Below, piece by piece: positions 47,808-60,500 of a DNA stretch of 64,000 nt. The position numbers and the translations under genes were made by a program. The stretch covers positions 4,983,201 through 5,047,200 of the forward strand of contig OZ038422.1 of NCBI GenBank assembly GCA_964036155.1. Reading direction: 5' to 3'. Each line of letters begins with the position of its first letter. The first letter of the stretch is position 1. The DNA is from Diploscapter coronatus (lineage: Eukaryota > Nematoda > Chromadorea > Rhabditida > Rhabditidae). The notes below the pieces were generated by a model that was given only the letters and a program-made list of their open reading frames with translations, was not told where the DNA came from and searched no databases.

Positions 47808-50800
47808 ATGATTGCCATTCCCATTGTTCTCTTCGTTTTCTTCCTCACCAATGGTAAGCTAGTGGTGGCCAAGGTTTGAAGCAAACATTATGAATGCAGA
47901 ATTGCACGTTCATAAACGGGGTAATAGATATTTCTGAAACTTGACAGTGGTAAAAATTTGCTCAAAACGTTAGTAAAATCGGCTCACGGTATGTGTGCTC
48001 CTAGCAAAATGCACCACAATGATGATTGTTTCAAACTTTTACAGCTACTTTATGGCATCGGTTGGGAAAATAAAATGATGGAACTTTTAGCCAGTTCCAT
48101 TCTAATCGAAAAGGATCGCCAGAATGAGATCTTCTCCATTGACATCGACCAATTCGATCCCATCACTACGAAAAATACAACCAGCAAGAGTGCACTCCAG
48201 GCCTATGGAAACGCCATCATCGAGAAGATTCGTCGGGGATATTTGGTTTTATGTAAGTCATTCCTTGAAAGTTCACTTTTTCAAATAGAATAATTTCAGT
48301 TGGTGAACGAATCGGTGAGCAGGCCGTCCTCTGCAACTGCACTGAGAAATGTGACAAAAGGCTGGTTAAATTACTGGGGACGGCCTTCGAGGTTAGAAAC
48401 CAGCCTTTGAAGAACTGATTTCACATTTTTAGAACATCACTGTGAGCCAGACGGGTTATTGCTGGATGCAGAGGACCTACCACCCCGAATTCGAGACGTT
48501 CGAACCCATTCTCAAATTCGGGTAAGTCAAACTGCTCGAAAGATAAAGCATTTGAAGAGAGTTTTAGGTCTCTAGATACCTCACCCTGGAAAGATTCTTT
48601 CGCTTGCAGGTCATTTTCGGGTACAAGGTCGATCTGCTGCGACACTCACTTCTGCACTTCACTCTATGAGATTCCTGTAAGCATCAAATATAGTCTGAAG
48701 GAGAATGTGCAAATTTTAGCCAGATTGGAGTATCATTTTCACGGGTGTCTACAGGCACGTCTTCAGGAATTTCATTTTTTTCCTATTCCCATTCACGGCT
48801 GTTTTGCTAATTACGCTTGTAAGATTTATAAAACGATCTGAAGTTCAGCGAAGATTTTAGTTAACTTTGTGGTTTCGTTTCCGAAAGGGAAAAGGAAACA
48901 ATAAACGGGTTGTCAGCCGCAAAATATCCCCCGTTTGGCTCCACTCCCGATTGCAGCGATGGCTTCCTGGCAGGTCATTTAAAGAAGAGAGGCAAAAATT
49001 CTCCGAAGAAGAACACTTTGACCTGAAGCAATTTCTTGATCGTACGGAAGATCTGTACGGGTATTTATGACAGAAAAAAATAAAATTTTAAAATATCGAA
49101 TAGATTGAAGTAACATCATTGATATATGTGTTTGGCTTTCTATCTACCCTTTCGCTTTCTATAAGTTCAAAGCTAGCTTTCATTTCCACCCAATTAGTTG
49201 AATTTAGATGTAGTTTATCATTGAAGTGTGAAAAACCGTGGTACGAAGCTTTCAAATTGGCAGCTTGAGCTTTTCGCAGCCTATAAGAACATTGCTAGGC
49301 TTCTGCTGATGATAGCTTCACCTAACAACAATTTCACTAGTATAGCAATGGCCCAGCTTGATGCTTTCCTAATTCAGAGTCGATCAGCTACTCCAAGACG
49401 AGAACAGGGACAAGTTCGAAGAGCTTCCCGATGTTCACAGGGAGCGTGGACTCAAGTTGGCCAGCAGAATTGCTTTCGGCGGACGAACTGACCTGACTGC
49501 GGAATGGTACGAGAGGGAGCTTGACATTCTGAGAAACCTTCACAATAAATATGGCGTAGGAAAGACTATGACGGGCAAAAAGTCCAGCAAATTTTAGGAA
49601 CTGAATATCGATAGATGGGAGTACACTGATGGAAATTCCTGCGCCGCTTCTTTCAGCTCATCAACAAACCTGGAAAGGATCGAATTCGACACAATGCTTG
49701 AAGGGTAAGTGGAAAAACGAATGAATCAGTTGGTGAGCATACTTGTTCAGAATATCACGTCGAGCCAAAAAATCGAAGACGTTCAAATATCTGATGGCTC
49801 TCAGAGAGGCACATGGCGACCGTCTTGACATTTCCTTCTATCAAAGCTTGGCAGGGAATCTAGTAGGTTTTGGGTATTTTAGGTAAGAACTAACTTTTCG
49901 CAGAACTTCGACATGACACATATGCTTCGAAACTCCGATGGCGGAAGCATAGTGACTATCAAACCAGAGGATCTCAGCAGCTACTCAGGATCGTCAATAA
50001 GTCAAGCGACAGGAGTTGCCGATGAAATCATCGATTTGCTGTCAGATGACACGAAAATGTGTATGTTTCAAATTTTCATCTATAAAGCACCCAAATTGCA
50101 TTTAGTATGCGATGAAGCCCGCAAGGCTGAAGGAAATGGCGTTCAGAAAGGCCACGAAACTGATATCATCGGGTGTGGGCGATATGGGACTGTAGGTCAG
50201 GATCCATTGAGCCAGGCGATAGTGAAATATAGGTCTTCAAAGCGTTCTACAAAGGCGAGATCTACGCTGTCAAAGCCCTTACTTCGGAACAATTGAACGC
50301 ATACTTTTGCGAAGTCGGCATCTACGCTTTGGCGCTAAGACATCCATCCATTTTGAGTTATCTGAGAAGCGATATCAAACGTATGTAATCTATAGAGTTT
50401 GCAAAAGTGATATCATCTTTCAGCAACAACGTATGGCATGGGGATGGAATACTGGATCGTGACCGAATTTCATCCAAACCTAGATCTACACAACTTTACC
50501 ACCTTGAATGCAAGAGCCTGCTTGATTGCTGGAAAATTCTCGTATTTCAGACCATCAACATCACTACATTGCTCAGATTCGTCTCTTCGATTGCTTCTGG
50601 CCTTGAATACCTCCACTCAGAAATCAAGTCAACGCAGTGTAAGTTTAGCACGAAAAAGTCCAATCAATTGCCACACATTTTAGGCAAAAAGCCCTTCATT
50701 GCACACCGAGATTTGAAGGCCTCAAATGTGATGGTCAAGTCTGACTTGACTTGTTGCATCGGAGATTTCGGTCTGGCTGCATATTATCAGAGCTGGAATG

Positions 50801-51670
50801 ATGCCTTCATCAGTCTTATGTCAAATAAGAAAGGAACACTGGTACGATGCACCAGTTACATAAGATAGTTCCGTGATGTATTTTAGCAGTACCTCGCTCC
50901 CGAACTTCTAACAAATAGTGTTCCTGAAGATAACATCAAGCCTCTGCTTCAAGCTGACATTTATGCATTTGGTCTGCTCATTTGGGAACTTCTTGCTCGT
51001 ACCAAATCAACGGAATTTCGTAAGTCAAAATAAATGTAATAGTCATGGTGTCATTTCAGCCGAGCCTCGTCCAAAGACTGAAGCAATTGCCTTCATCGAA
51101 GAAGCTGGAGGAAAGATCGACATTGAAGCAATCACTGACATTGTAGTAACGAAGAATATTCGACCTAAAATCGAATCGGCTTGGCTTAAGGATTCCGTAC
51201 GTGACTTTTGTCCTCAAAACTTATTTCAAATTTCAGTTCGCCGCAACACTAGTTCGCCTGATGAAGTTGTGCTGGGATGAATGCCCCATTTATCGTCCTA
51301 ATGCGCTCATCCTCAAATACGATATAATGAGCATCGAGAAAGGATGCCAAGTAGAATGACTTTTTTGAATGATGACTTTTATGAGTTTGATTCATAGGAT
51401 TTCCTGAACAGAGTCAAGCATTTCAAGCATCGTGTCTTTGCAAGCCGGAAGAAGCTCAATGTCAAGCAAGCTGCCCAGTCCAAATCAATGTCCGCACTTT
51501 CCCAGTTGTCGAGTCGGGAAAGTTCGGAGGTAAGTTTTACATATTAGCAAAAATCAAGTTTTCCACAGAATTACATCTACTCCATGATTGCTTCTCGATG
51601 CCCAGAATTGGTGCCGTCGAGCTCGACACTGCAGCTTGAAGCCGACTACACGAACCATTGTGAAAGTTAG
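47808..51670 (+). CDS. TGF-beta receptor family serine/threonine kinase (type II-like)
   Basis: Single-pass receptor kinase of 844 residues for a TGF-beta/BMP-like ligand. The 21 exons, all closing in phase, are 47808-47853, 48091-48252, 48300-48391, 48433-48521, 48568-48676, 48720-48818, 48861-49060, 49378-49555, 49598-49704, 49751-49862, 49904-50060, 50106-50191, 50233-50380, 50424-50509, 50551-50638, 50684-50841, 50887-51019, 51060-51196, 51237-51350, 51398-51529, 51569-51670. The signal is MIAIPIVLFVFFLTN. The ectodomain is Cys-rich (CNCTEKC, CRSFSGTRSICCDTHFC) and the membrane helix is FIFFLFPFTAVLLITL. The kinase has IIGCGRYGT, YAVKAL, IAHRDLKASNVMVK, DFGLA and LAPELL, so it looks catalytically intact. 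DFGLA rather than DLGLA, and no SGSGSG GS box, favour type II (DAF-4-like). A juxtamembrane insert of about 250 residues is unusually long. Confidence 0.85.
50510..50550 (+). other. GC-AG intron in the receptor kinase
   Basis: The frame before 50509 and the frame after 50551 can only be joined by removing this 41-base segment. It begins GCAAGAGCC and ends TATTTCAG. No GT lies in a usable position. The protein across the join matches kinase subdomains V-VIa. Confidence 0.65.
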
Positions 51671-51737
51671 CACAAGTAAGCGACTTTATTATGCAAATAT
51701 CAGTCATTCTCAAGTATTTACAAAGATTGAATGGCTC

Positions 51738-51895
51738 ATAGAAAAAGACATCAGGACACCGGGACACCAATTAGAAAAAGACACCACCTTTTCTAAGAAA
51801 TAGTATGAGAAAGCAAGAGAAGAGAAGAAAAAAGCCGGTGTCTTTTTCTAACTGGTGTTCCGGTGTCCTGGTGTCTTTTTCTAGGAGCCAGATTG
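51738..51895. repeat. Palindromic MITE just after the receptor kinase
   Basis: TAGAAAAAGACATCAGGACA and CCGGGACACCAATTAGAAAA form the left arm. The inverse occurs at about 51835-51886 (GGTGTCTTTTTCTAACTGGT, then TTCCGGTGTCCTGGTGTC). The loop is purine-rich. It starts about 70 bases after the kinase stop, so it may lie in the 3' UTR. Confidence 0.75.
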
Positions 51896-52242
51896 AATTC
51901 GTTAGTGTAAATTTAACATTTGAAATTCGAATTTATTCTTCAATTACGCATAATCGTATCTTGTTGATCTATTTGTAGGGAATGCTAGAAGTTTCTGTAG
52001 AAAAAGTTTGGTCATTGCTTTAATTATCTGCCTGTATTCGAGCTCTTTTTCATGTCTTTCATTTTATTCAAAATACCACTTTTGCCATTCATTGTGTTAC
52101 TTACGCCAATTTTTTCCAGGAAAAATTGCATATCGATCTCATTCATCATTCACTAATATGTGTACAAAATTTATCATATTATTTTGAGATTGTTGTTCCC
52201 ATTAATTTATTAGTCGACATTTACAAATAATAAAATATTCAT
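51896..52242. other. Convergent 3' region between kinase and coiled-coil genes
   Basis: Tail-to-tail spacer, AT-rich. AATAAA-like words on the minus strand just past 52243 (TTTATT inverse at about 52227) could serve the coiled-coil gene. No other feature seen. Confidence 0.4.
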
Positions 52243-54758
52243 TCATGGAGCAATAGTGAACGCTTCTGCTTTTCTTTGGACGACAGATTTTCGGGGATTG
52301 GAGTTAGGTCTCGAGCTTGGCCTTGAGCTCGATGTCGCAGAATCATATTGATCGGTTTGAGAATTGTGATAATCGGCCGTACGATCACTTGGAGTCGATC
52401 TGAAATCTTTTGGATAATTTCATCCAGATAATGAGTTAAATTAATTTGAAATTTGGAGGGTTGGGGAGACTGAACCTGAGTCGACCGTCAAGAATTTTTG
52501 AAACAGGAAAAGAATTTTGAACTGCCCATCCCTAATTTTAGGAGTCGGAAAATCGTCCCACCTCTTATTCAGATTCATGAAAAGGTTCAACAAATTTGCA
52601 ATAAAACATTAATTCATTCTGAATCTCACCTCGAATTTGGTCTTTCGACGCTGTTTCTCCTTGCATCATGTTCGCCATTCGGTTTGTTCCTCAGAGTCGG
52701 AATGACAGCACTCTGTCTCTGCTGCTGCTCTTGCTTCTGCTGATTCGCTTGTTCCATCCTCTGCTGCCAGGTCGGTTTCTTCTCCCACCACTCCAGTTGC
52801 GGTAGCTGATCGGATGAATCTGGCCTCCGATCGTCGTATTCTGTAAAATTGGTGATGTTCAAGTCCTTCTCTAATAAAATGTGATTCCAATGGTTCTGAA
52901 AAAGAACTTGATCCTGCAAACGTGGTGCGTGGTTGAGTGATTGTGTTCTAAATAAGAAATAGGATGGGGATAATGAACAAGATTCTATCGAAGGTTTAAT
53001 TTTGTTGCTTTTTCTCTGTTGCATCACTGTTAATTTAGAATCCATTGGAGAAGGCGAGGATATGTTTGCCCACCTCGATGAACGCTGCTTCTTCTTCGGG
53101 ATGCAGCGTTGTGGTTTCTCATTTGTGGTGGAGAAGCAGCTCGCTGCTTGGCTCTTCTACAGAAAGTTGAATAATTTTCGAGTTTTACTATTTCTAACCT
53201 TTGCTCTTCTTTCTGCTCCTCATAAATTCTCCGACTTCTCTCTTCAGCAATCCTTGCTCTTTCTCGGATCTTGCGCTGCTCCTCCTCTTCTTCAGCTTTG
53301 ATTCGCGCTTGATATTCGTGAAACCTAAAACATGTTCACGATTTTATTCTCGGTAATCGAATTTTCGTACTTTCGAATTTCCCGCTCTTCTAGTTCACGT
53401 TCCTTCTGCTTCTCCAACTCTTTTCGCCGTCGATTTTCCTCCATTTGTTGTTGCAATTCAAGCCGATGTGCTTCGGTTGGTGATATTCCACTGCAAGTTC
53501 TATCATCGTTGCAAAAATTCGAGTAGATTTACGTTTTCGTTAAATTCGGAGTGCTGAACGCGAGGCTTCCATTCATGTTGTTATTTCTTATTGCGGAACG
53601 CATATTCTTTATGTTCTGTAATGCAACCGCTTGCTGGGCTTCACTATCGGAGTGATTTGGATGACTGCCTCTCCTCATTCCATGAGCAGCCTAAAATTCA
53701 TATTTAGAAAAAAAATAAAAATGCTTCCAATTACCGGTGGATCAAAGTAATTCCCAACTGGCTGATTATATTGCTGAACATCGTTGTGAGAATTATAGTA
53801 ATTGGTATTTTGCCGATTATTCGAGTAGCCATTAGAGTTGGGATAATTGCTTTGCTCCTGTCTCTGTTGAGCATAATTGTTTTGGTTGGAGCCATTAGAA
53901 TAGCTAGACTTGGGGGCATTCTGACTCTGGTTTTGCTAAACCATACATAATCTCACGAAATCATCGTCGAAACAATTCACCTCTCTATCATGGAAATTGG
54001 CAATAATTGGTATGGATGGAGAAAATGAAGGTCGAATATCAGGACTTGACGCCTGAAAGTTTGAAGGAATGGGTGATGTCATCGTCTGCCAGTCGTATGG
54101 AGAATATGAGGGTGAAGGATAAAATGGTGCGTTTTGCAGAGGACAGGGTGGTGCTCGATATGAATGTTGTGCTAGATCCAGGTATTGTGAAAACCGTGCC
54201 TAAATAAGAATTTGGTGATACCCTTGTCCCAATATAAAAACAAAAATGTACACAGCACGCAATTACATTAACGCTTCGATTGAGATAAAATATTTCTCCT
54301 CGTCAATTTATAATTCTGCTAAAGGAATGACTGTAACCTACGTGATGAGACAGTTGCTGGTTGATCAAAGAATTCGTCTGAGAGTCGACTGGAACATACA
54401 CCAACTTTCCATCGATTTCAACCAGTCGCAGTCCAACCACAGTACCCAGAGAATTGACAGATTTTGTTTGAGCGTAGTAATCTCCATTTTCTGGATAATA
54501 TGTCTGGGAAGATATTCTTTTGAATTTATAAAGGCACATTTTGAAGTTTACTTGCTTCTGACCATTTTTCATTTGAGCTTGTTGAGTAGGTCTGTTGTTT
54601 TCGGTGACGTTTGGCAGCGACAATCTTGGGGCAGGATTGTAGTAGAGCGATTTTTGGAGATCTCTCTGGAAGTTCAAGGAAAATCTTTAGTAAAAAATCT
54701 GTCTTTCCTTTACCTGATCCGATTGCATAGAAGCATTGAAATGATATGTTCTGACCAT
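52243..54758 (-). CDS. Coiled-coil protein, possibly CCDC66/CSPP1-like
   Basis: Predicted 593-residue intracellular protein. Exons: 54758-54714, 54665-54552, 54503-54342, 54199-53981, 53935-53735, 53690-53533, 53490-53371, 53324-53199, 53156-53074, 53026-52630, 52399-52243. The N-terminal half is Asn/Gln/Ser/Tyr-rich and probably disordered, apart from a compact GLRLVEIDGKLVYVPVD patch. A long charged coiled coil follows (LELQQQMEENRRRKELEKQK, then KAEEEEEQRKIRERARIAEE) of the kind seen in the centrosome/cilium proteins CCDC66 and CSPP1. A Trp-containing block (LEWWEKKPTWQQRMEQANQQ) comes next. The tail is Ser/Arg-rich. The family link rests on coiled-coil pattern only. The ATG at 54728 is an alternative. 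A mariner-type MITE begins 55 bases upstream. Confidence 0.7.
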
Positions 54759-54812
54759 CTTGACTGGAGAGGGTCTTCAATGAAAGAACTGAATCGATAT
54801 TCTGAAAGAATA

Positions 54813-55240
54813 TTGGGTTGGTCCATAAGTTCGTAGCACATCTAATAATTGTCTTTATATCTGACGAATCCAATAAGGTCTCTGTATTAATACCGCTAAC
54901 GTATGGGCTTTTACATCATATATCTCAAATCCGTGGCTTCACCGAGTACGTGTAAAACGACATAGTTTCACATAATGATCTCTCCTTAGGTAGGAAATCA
55001 ATTTTTTTTTTTTTTTAAATCGTCTATATTAAATTTTGGGATAATTTTACGTGAAAAATACGAAATGGTGCAGTCTATTTCCAAATGCTTATATTATCGT
55101 AGAGTGGAGTGACGGAGTTTTGAGACATACCATGAAAAAGTCAATACGCTAGTGGTGTTAATACAGAACACTCGGTTTAAATTCGTTAGATACGAAGAAG
55201 GTTATTCGGGCGCGTGCTGCGAACTTATGGACCAACCCAA
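54813..55240. mobile_element. 428-base mariner-type MITE with TA target duplication
   Basis: The ends are TTGGGTTGGTCCATAAGTTC and GAACTTATGGACCAACCCAA, exact inverses, each flanked by TA as expected for Tc1/mariner insertions. Inverted similarity extends about 130 bases inward (CTGTATTAATACCGCTAACG versus its inverse near 55150). There is no transposase frame. A related truncated end lies at 16560-16731. Confidence 0.88.
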
Positions 55241-57595
55241 TAGTACTACGTTGTTCTGAAGAAAAACGCAGTGGATATTATGCAGAAAAACGTGAAACAG
55301 AAAATAATAGCGAGTTTTGTGTTGCGAGCCAACGACTATTCGAGAAAGGGACACAGGAAGCTGTGATGGACACGTGAAATATGTACGAAGCAGGACGGGA
55401 AGTGCTCATTCTTGGAGAGTGGTTTCTATTATGGAACGCTGATGCTATATTTAGAAGAATATAATAATACTATAAATGGAGGATAGTATAAATGAAATCA
55501 AAGCTCTTTAGGTTTTCGAAATAGTTTTTCCGCGATTACACAAAGCCATGATCTGCTATTGGATAATTTCGCAAAACAATACGAGATCTTCAGGAAGAGG
55601 AATAATTTCACATCGTTTTATCGAGGCTCAAAAATATGCAAACTAGATGAAGAATAAAATAATGACAAATCGCGATTAATAAAAAAAAAAGTGCGTCGAC
55701 TAATGGAAACACCTCGGGTTTTATTAGGAAATCTCCTTGTGAATTGTGTGGTGCAATTCCTCCTAGTCGTTTCCTTGACAACTGGCTTGTAGCAAAGAAT
55801 GAAAGAATGCCAAGAAGGAAGGCAAGGAGTATGAAGGTTTGCAGTGACTGGTCAGGGTATGGCCGACTGGCACAGAGATGTCATGTCAGATGTCAGCTTT
55901 TGAGGTATTTGAAAGAATAGACAATGAAAGAATGAATAATTGAGCTTTTCTACCAGTTCGTGGCTGTCAACAAGCCACAAAAATAAACTGCCTTGGATCT
56001 TCAGAGATCTCGAGTTGATGCAAAACAAAATTGAATTCTAGAAAATTGAAGTCGAATTTATTCTTCAGCACTTCCGAATCGTAGTTGGGCCGAAATCGAC
56101 AGACTCGGAATCAGTCAGAATCCCTTCTCACCCTTGATCATGAGATCAAAGTACAATTCAGCAATTATAATCAAAAAGAACTATAATTTCAGAATCATTC
56201 ATGCTCTGATAGACTTACATAATTAAATTCAGTTACAAGATATGGCGGTGTTCTAGTGCGGAAGATAAATGATGCATGATTAAGACTTTTAATCAATCCA
56301 TGAAACATGCAGAACTTCTCAATGGTTATCATTAATTACTCATCTAATCTTCATAAATCACTATCAGTGATCAATTGACAAGAATTTATGAGTCAATCTT
56401 TGCAAAGAGGATGGGCTCTCATAGCTGCACAAAAATATTGTCTTGAAGGAGGAGGAAGAGGGGAAGAAGTGAAAAAACAAAGCCAAAGTGACAGTCCTCC
56501 GAATGTTTGACTGTTTGTCAGATGTGTGATGGATTTGATCTTTCTCCAATTTTTTCATCTTTTCTCCTTTATTTTAGTAAAGTCAAGAGGGCAAACTCTC
56601 CTTCTCCCTTCTTCCCTCTTCTCTTCTGTATCTCTATTTCGTGGATCACGCAATGTCACTTCATCATCGGTCGATATTTTATCACTGCTGTTCGCATTAT
56701 GATTCGTAACACTTTAGAGTATTTTATTTCTTATCACTGGAAAGAAAATGCCTAGAAAGGTGTCAAAGTGAGAAAAGTTTTGCTGAAATAGAATATCGTT
56801 CTGTTCATTCTTCTTTTCCTTGGCGATTTCATGTTGAAATATGCTACTCATACAGGAATTCCCAGATTTCACATATTTTTCATTCATTACTCTCTCCTAT
56901 TTTCGTGTAGGAATAATTGCGATTTTCACTCAATCACATGTGTTTTGTGATAACAGTCTCGTTTCAAATGATGCAATACGCAACGCGATCGATTTTCTGC
57001 ACTAATTGTGCAAAATAACGCGATCATTTAGTGTTTATTTCAGTTGCTATTCGAATCGAATAGGTGTTTAGTTCTTTTGTGCGCGTGTGTCTATGATTCC
57101 CTCTATTTTGACAATGAGTGACTCACGTTTTGACTGTCTCAGTTCAGCGCGTTTTCCCCGATCCTCACTCCCCTCCCTCTCATTTCCATACAGTCTTTGC
57201 AGATTGTTGCATTTCTACAACAGGTTCAAGTTGTCCCCCTCTTCTTTTCTCTGGCAGATTTGCCTCGTTTCTCCTTCCGAAACTCCTCAAGTTCTTCGTC
57301 TGACAGACGTCACAATCGTGCATTAATCGTAGAATAACCGTAAATCGATTGATCGTTTCTTTCATTCTTAGTCATTTGGACTCTTTGCGACTCTTTTCAA
57401 TTCAAATTTTTCATCATAAATGTAGGATTCAGAGAAAAATGATTCAATCATCAGTGTTCTCTCTCGTATCACGAAATTTGTACAATTCTGACTACTAGTG
57501 ATAATTTCAATCATCCATTCCATTTCAGATATCAAAAACTTGGGAGTTCAATTTGGATATTTTGTGCTTCTGAGCTACGGCTCCAATTTCGAGCC
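55241..57595. other. Upstream region of the Galpha gene, one Cys-rich open segment
   Basis: 55728-55920 (+) is open after TTATTAG and reads SPCELCGAIPPSRFLDNWLV, a basic stretch, then VCSDWSGYGRLAQRCHVRCQ to a stop. The CxxC spacing hints at a zinc-binding fragment, but no upstream exon was found. The rest, including the pyrimidine-rich 56540-57300, shows no coding support and probably contains the promoter and 5' leader of the Galpha gene. Confidence 0.3.
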
Positions 57596-60500
57596 ATGGT
57601 CTGGCAACACGTCAAGAAGATATTGCTGACGATATGGAATTGGTGAGTTTTGAATTGCATTTTTCTATGCTATTCTTTTTTTTGCAAGCCTTGCTCAAAA
57701 TAACCGGAAGGAGAAAGGTCGTGCCATTGATAAAGGATAGATCGCCATAAGATAAGGAGAAGATCATAAATCATGAAACATTTCAGCATATCTTGTCACA
57801 ATTGATATCTATCGATTTATTGTCTTGATTGGAAAATAATCGATTTTCAACATTCTCACCAAAATTTGCACACAATTGACTATTTTTAGTTTTGGTTTGG
57901 AAATCGGGTTTGTAGTGCATATTTCTGCGTAGAATGCGCACATTTTTATGATTGCGAAATTGCATGTAAAACTGCGAGACTGTAAGAAAGAGAGAACGTA
58001 TTCCTTAACATTGCCTGAGACGAATCGATTGCTATTGGGAGGAAACGTGAGAAAAGATGGAAAGAAAAAGAGAGATCAGACAGATAAGAGGACGAGAGAT
58101 GATGGAGAATGGATAGAGAACAGAAAGAAAGAGATTGCGCACATAGAAGAACTGTCAACAAGGGGAAAATAGACTGAGAGAACGTTGTCTGGTGGCAAGA
58201 GAAATAGTGAGAGAGACTGTAGATAAGCGGTGGAGAGGGCAAAGAAAGATACAATGAAATAGTAATGAAAAATGAAGAGAGAGAGCAGAGAGTGCAGAGA
58301 TCGAGAAAATGTTTCAGATGTCTACCACACTTTTTCAGCAATATTGAGCATATTATTTCTTCTGACTGTTTTGTATGATATTTTAGTATTTTAACAAAGC
58401 TATCATATTGTATCTTTATTCAAATTGGTCTAATTTAAACAAAAAATTGCCCTTTTCTTATCAAAATTTGCAAATTTACATAACTATCATTTAATAAATC
58501 TTCGTGAAAAATCTCTCACGACACTATTCACTCATAGAGTTCGTATTGAAAAATTAATTAGAATTGTTTCAATTTTACCTCTACACTAATGAAGTTCTTT
58601 GCCGAACACTAGTGTCGAATGACGAGAAAATAAAACGGTCTTAGCACTGATAACTTTCTTCCGAAATAGTATTACTTCCGATCACACTATTACGTAACAA
58701 CTTTTTGTACCCTATATGAATTTATTGCTTTATATTTAGCTGTTGGTTACACAATGATTCATTCATGAATATCGATTCTTTCTATATTGCCGATCAATTC
58801 AGAGGCCTTTCAGATATCCTTCTTTCAGTATCAATATCCACTGTTCACACCAGATTTTCTCCTTATCTTTTTCCTTAAACTTGCCGAATCTGCGGTGTAG
58901 TGTCAACGAATTTGACGAATTCTTGTACGTTTTCAATTGTAAAGAGATAAATTTGAAATAGGCGAAAGACCATTGGTCTGTGCGAGTACAGCAGTGTCAA
59001 GCAATCAAGCGATTCAACAATATTCTATTTCGAGCTGATCTTCTCTTGATATAACTTATTTTGAGAACGATATCTTGATTCTGATGCTAAATTTTCCTTT
59101 GGAATATCATTATTCCAAACGAGTTTCAAATGTTAAGATGACATTTTTAGGATTCGAGGTGTGTTTATGATGGTATTCTGCTGTGCGCAGGGTACCAAAG
59201 ATGAGCAGACCAAGAGGATCGAGAAAGAGTTGAAGAAGGAAAAGGAAGTATTGAGACGGCAGGTACATATATTCACCTCTTTTCTAGCACAAATGGCTGT
59301 TTTAGATGAGAATCCTGCTTCTTGGATCAGGAGAATCTGGAAAATCGACTTTTATCAAGCAAATGGTGATTATTCATGGCGCTGGCGAATTCACTGCTGA
59401 CGAAGTTCGAGGCTATAGGCAGCAGATTTACCAAGTGAGAACCTCTACATTCCGTTGTCATTAAATCTCTCCTCTGGTGATAAAACTCGATGAGAAAACG
59501 CAATTTAGAATGTTATTTCGGCAATGCGAGTTTTACTTGATGCCCGGCAAAAGTTGAATATTTCTTGGGAAATACCAGAACGAGCAGAAGATATCGACAA
59601 AATCATGAAGTGAGTTGAAGTCATCTTCTTTCGCTGATTTCATATTCAGATTCACGGTAGCTGATTTATTGCGGGGCATTGACTTTGCGACCTTTGTTGA
59701 AGTAGCTCCTACCATTCGAGAATTCTGGAACGATGCATCAATAAAGAAAACCTATGAAAGGAGAAATCTGTTTCAAATTGTAAGGGGGAATGCTATATTC
59801 GAGAAAAATGAAAGTTATTTCAGAGCGATTCCTGTCAATACTTCTTCGACCACATAAATCGGGTTGCGATGCCGGATTTTCAACCCACAAACAAAGACAT
59901 TCTTCTGTGTCGTAAAGCGACTCGCGGCATTTCTGAGCACATTTTCGAAATTAACAAAGTTCCGTTTCGATTCATCGATGTCGGAGGTCAGCGATCTCAG
60001 CGGCAAAAGTAAGAGAACATTCTAAAAGGCTTTATTGAATTTTTTTAGATGGTTTCAATGCTTTACTGATATCACTAGCATTTTATTCATGGTAGCAAGT
60101 AATGAGTATGATCAGGTATGAAATGAAAACTCGGATAAGTTAGCACTTAACGACTGAAAATGTTGTAATGTCTTACGAAATAGCGTGGAAAAATATCTTA
60201 TTTGTCTTTTTAATTACACGGCTCTAGGTTTCATGCGACGAAATGACTGAGCATTTTTCTTTCCCCTAGGAATACCTGGGTTGAAAATGTTCATCTTCAA
60301 TTTTAGGTAATCTTGGAAGACCGAAGGACGAACCGAGTTGTGGAGTCTCGCTCAGTCTTCGAGGCGATCGTCAACAACAGAGCTTTTGTCAATGTTTCTA
60401 TTATTCTCTTCATGAATAAGAGCGATTTGCTGAAGGAAAAAGTACCAAAATCCGATATTCGACAATATTTTGCTGATTTTACGGGTGACCATTTGTCGGT

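Noticed and set aside
54246..54836. 196-codon plus-strand open frame
   Set aside because: Antisense to well-phased exons of the coiled-coil gene.
54526..54873. 115-codon minus-strand frame starting inside the mariner MITE
   Set aside because: It overlaps the MITE terminus and ignores two good splice sites; the other frame gives a continuous 11-exon protein.
57946..58341. 131-codon minus-strand open frame
   Set aside because: Ser/Leu/Phe-biased translation of a purine-rich GAGAGA tract inside intron 1 of the Galpha gene.
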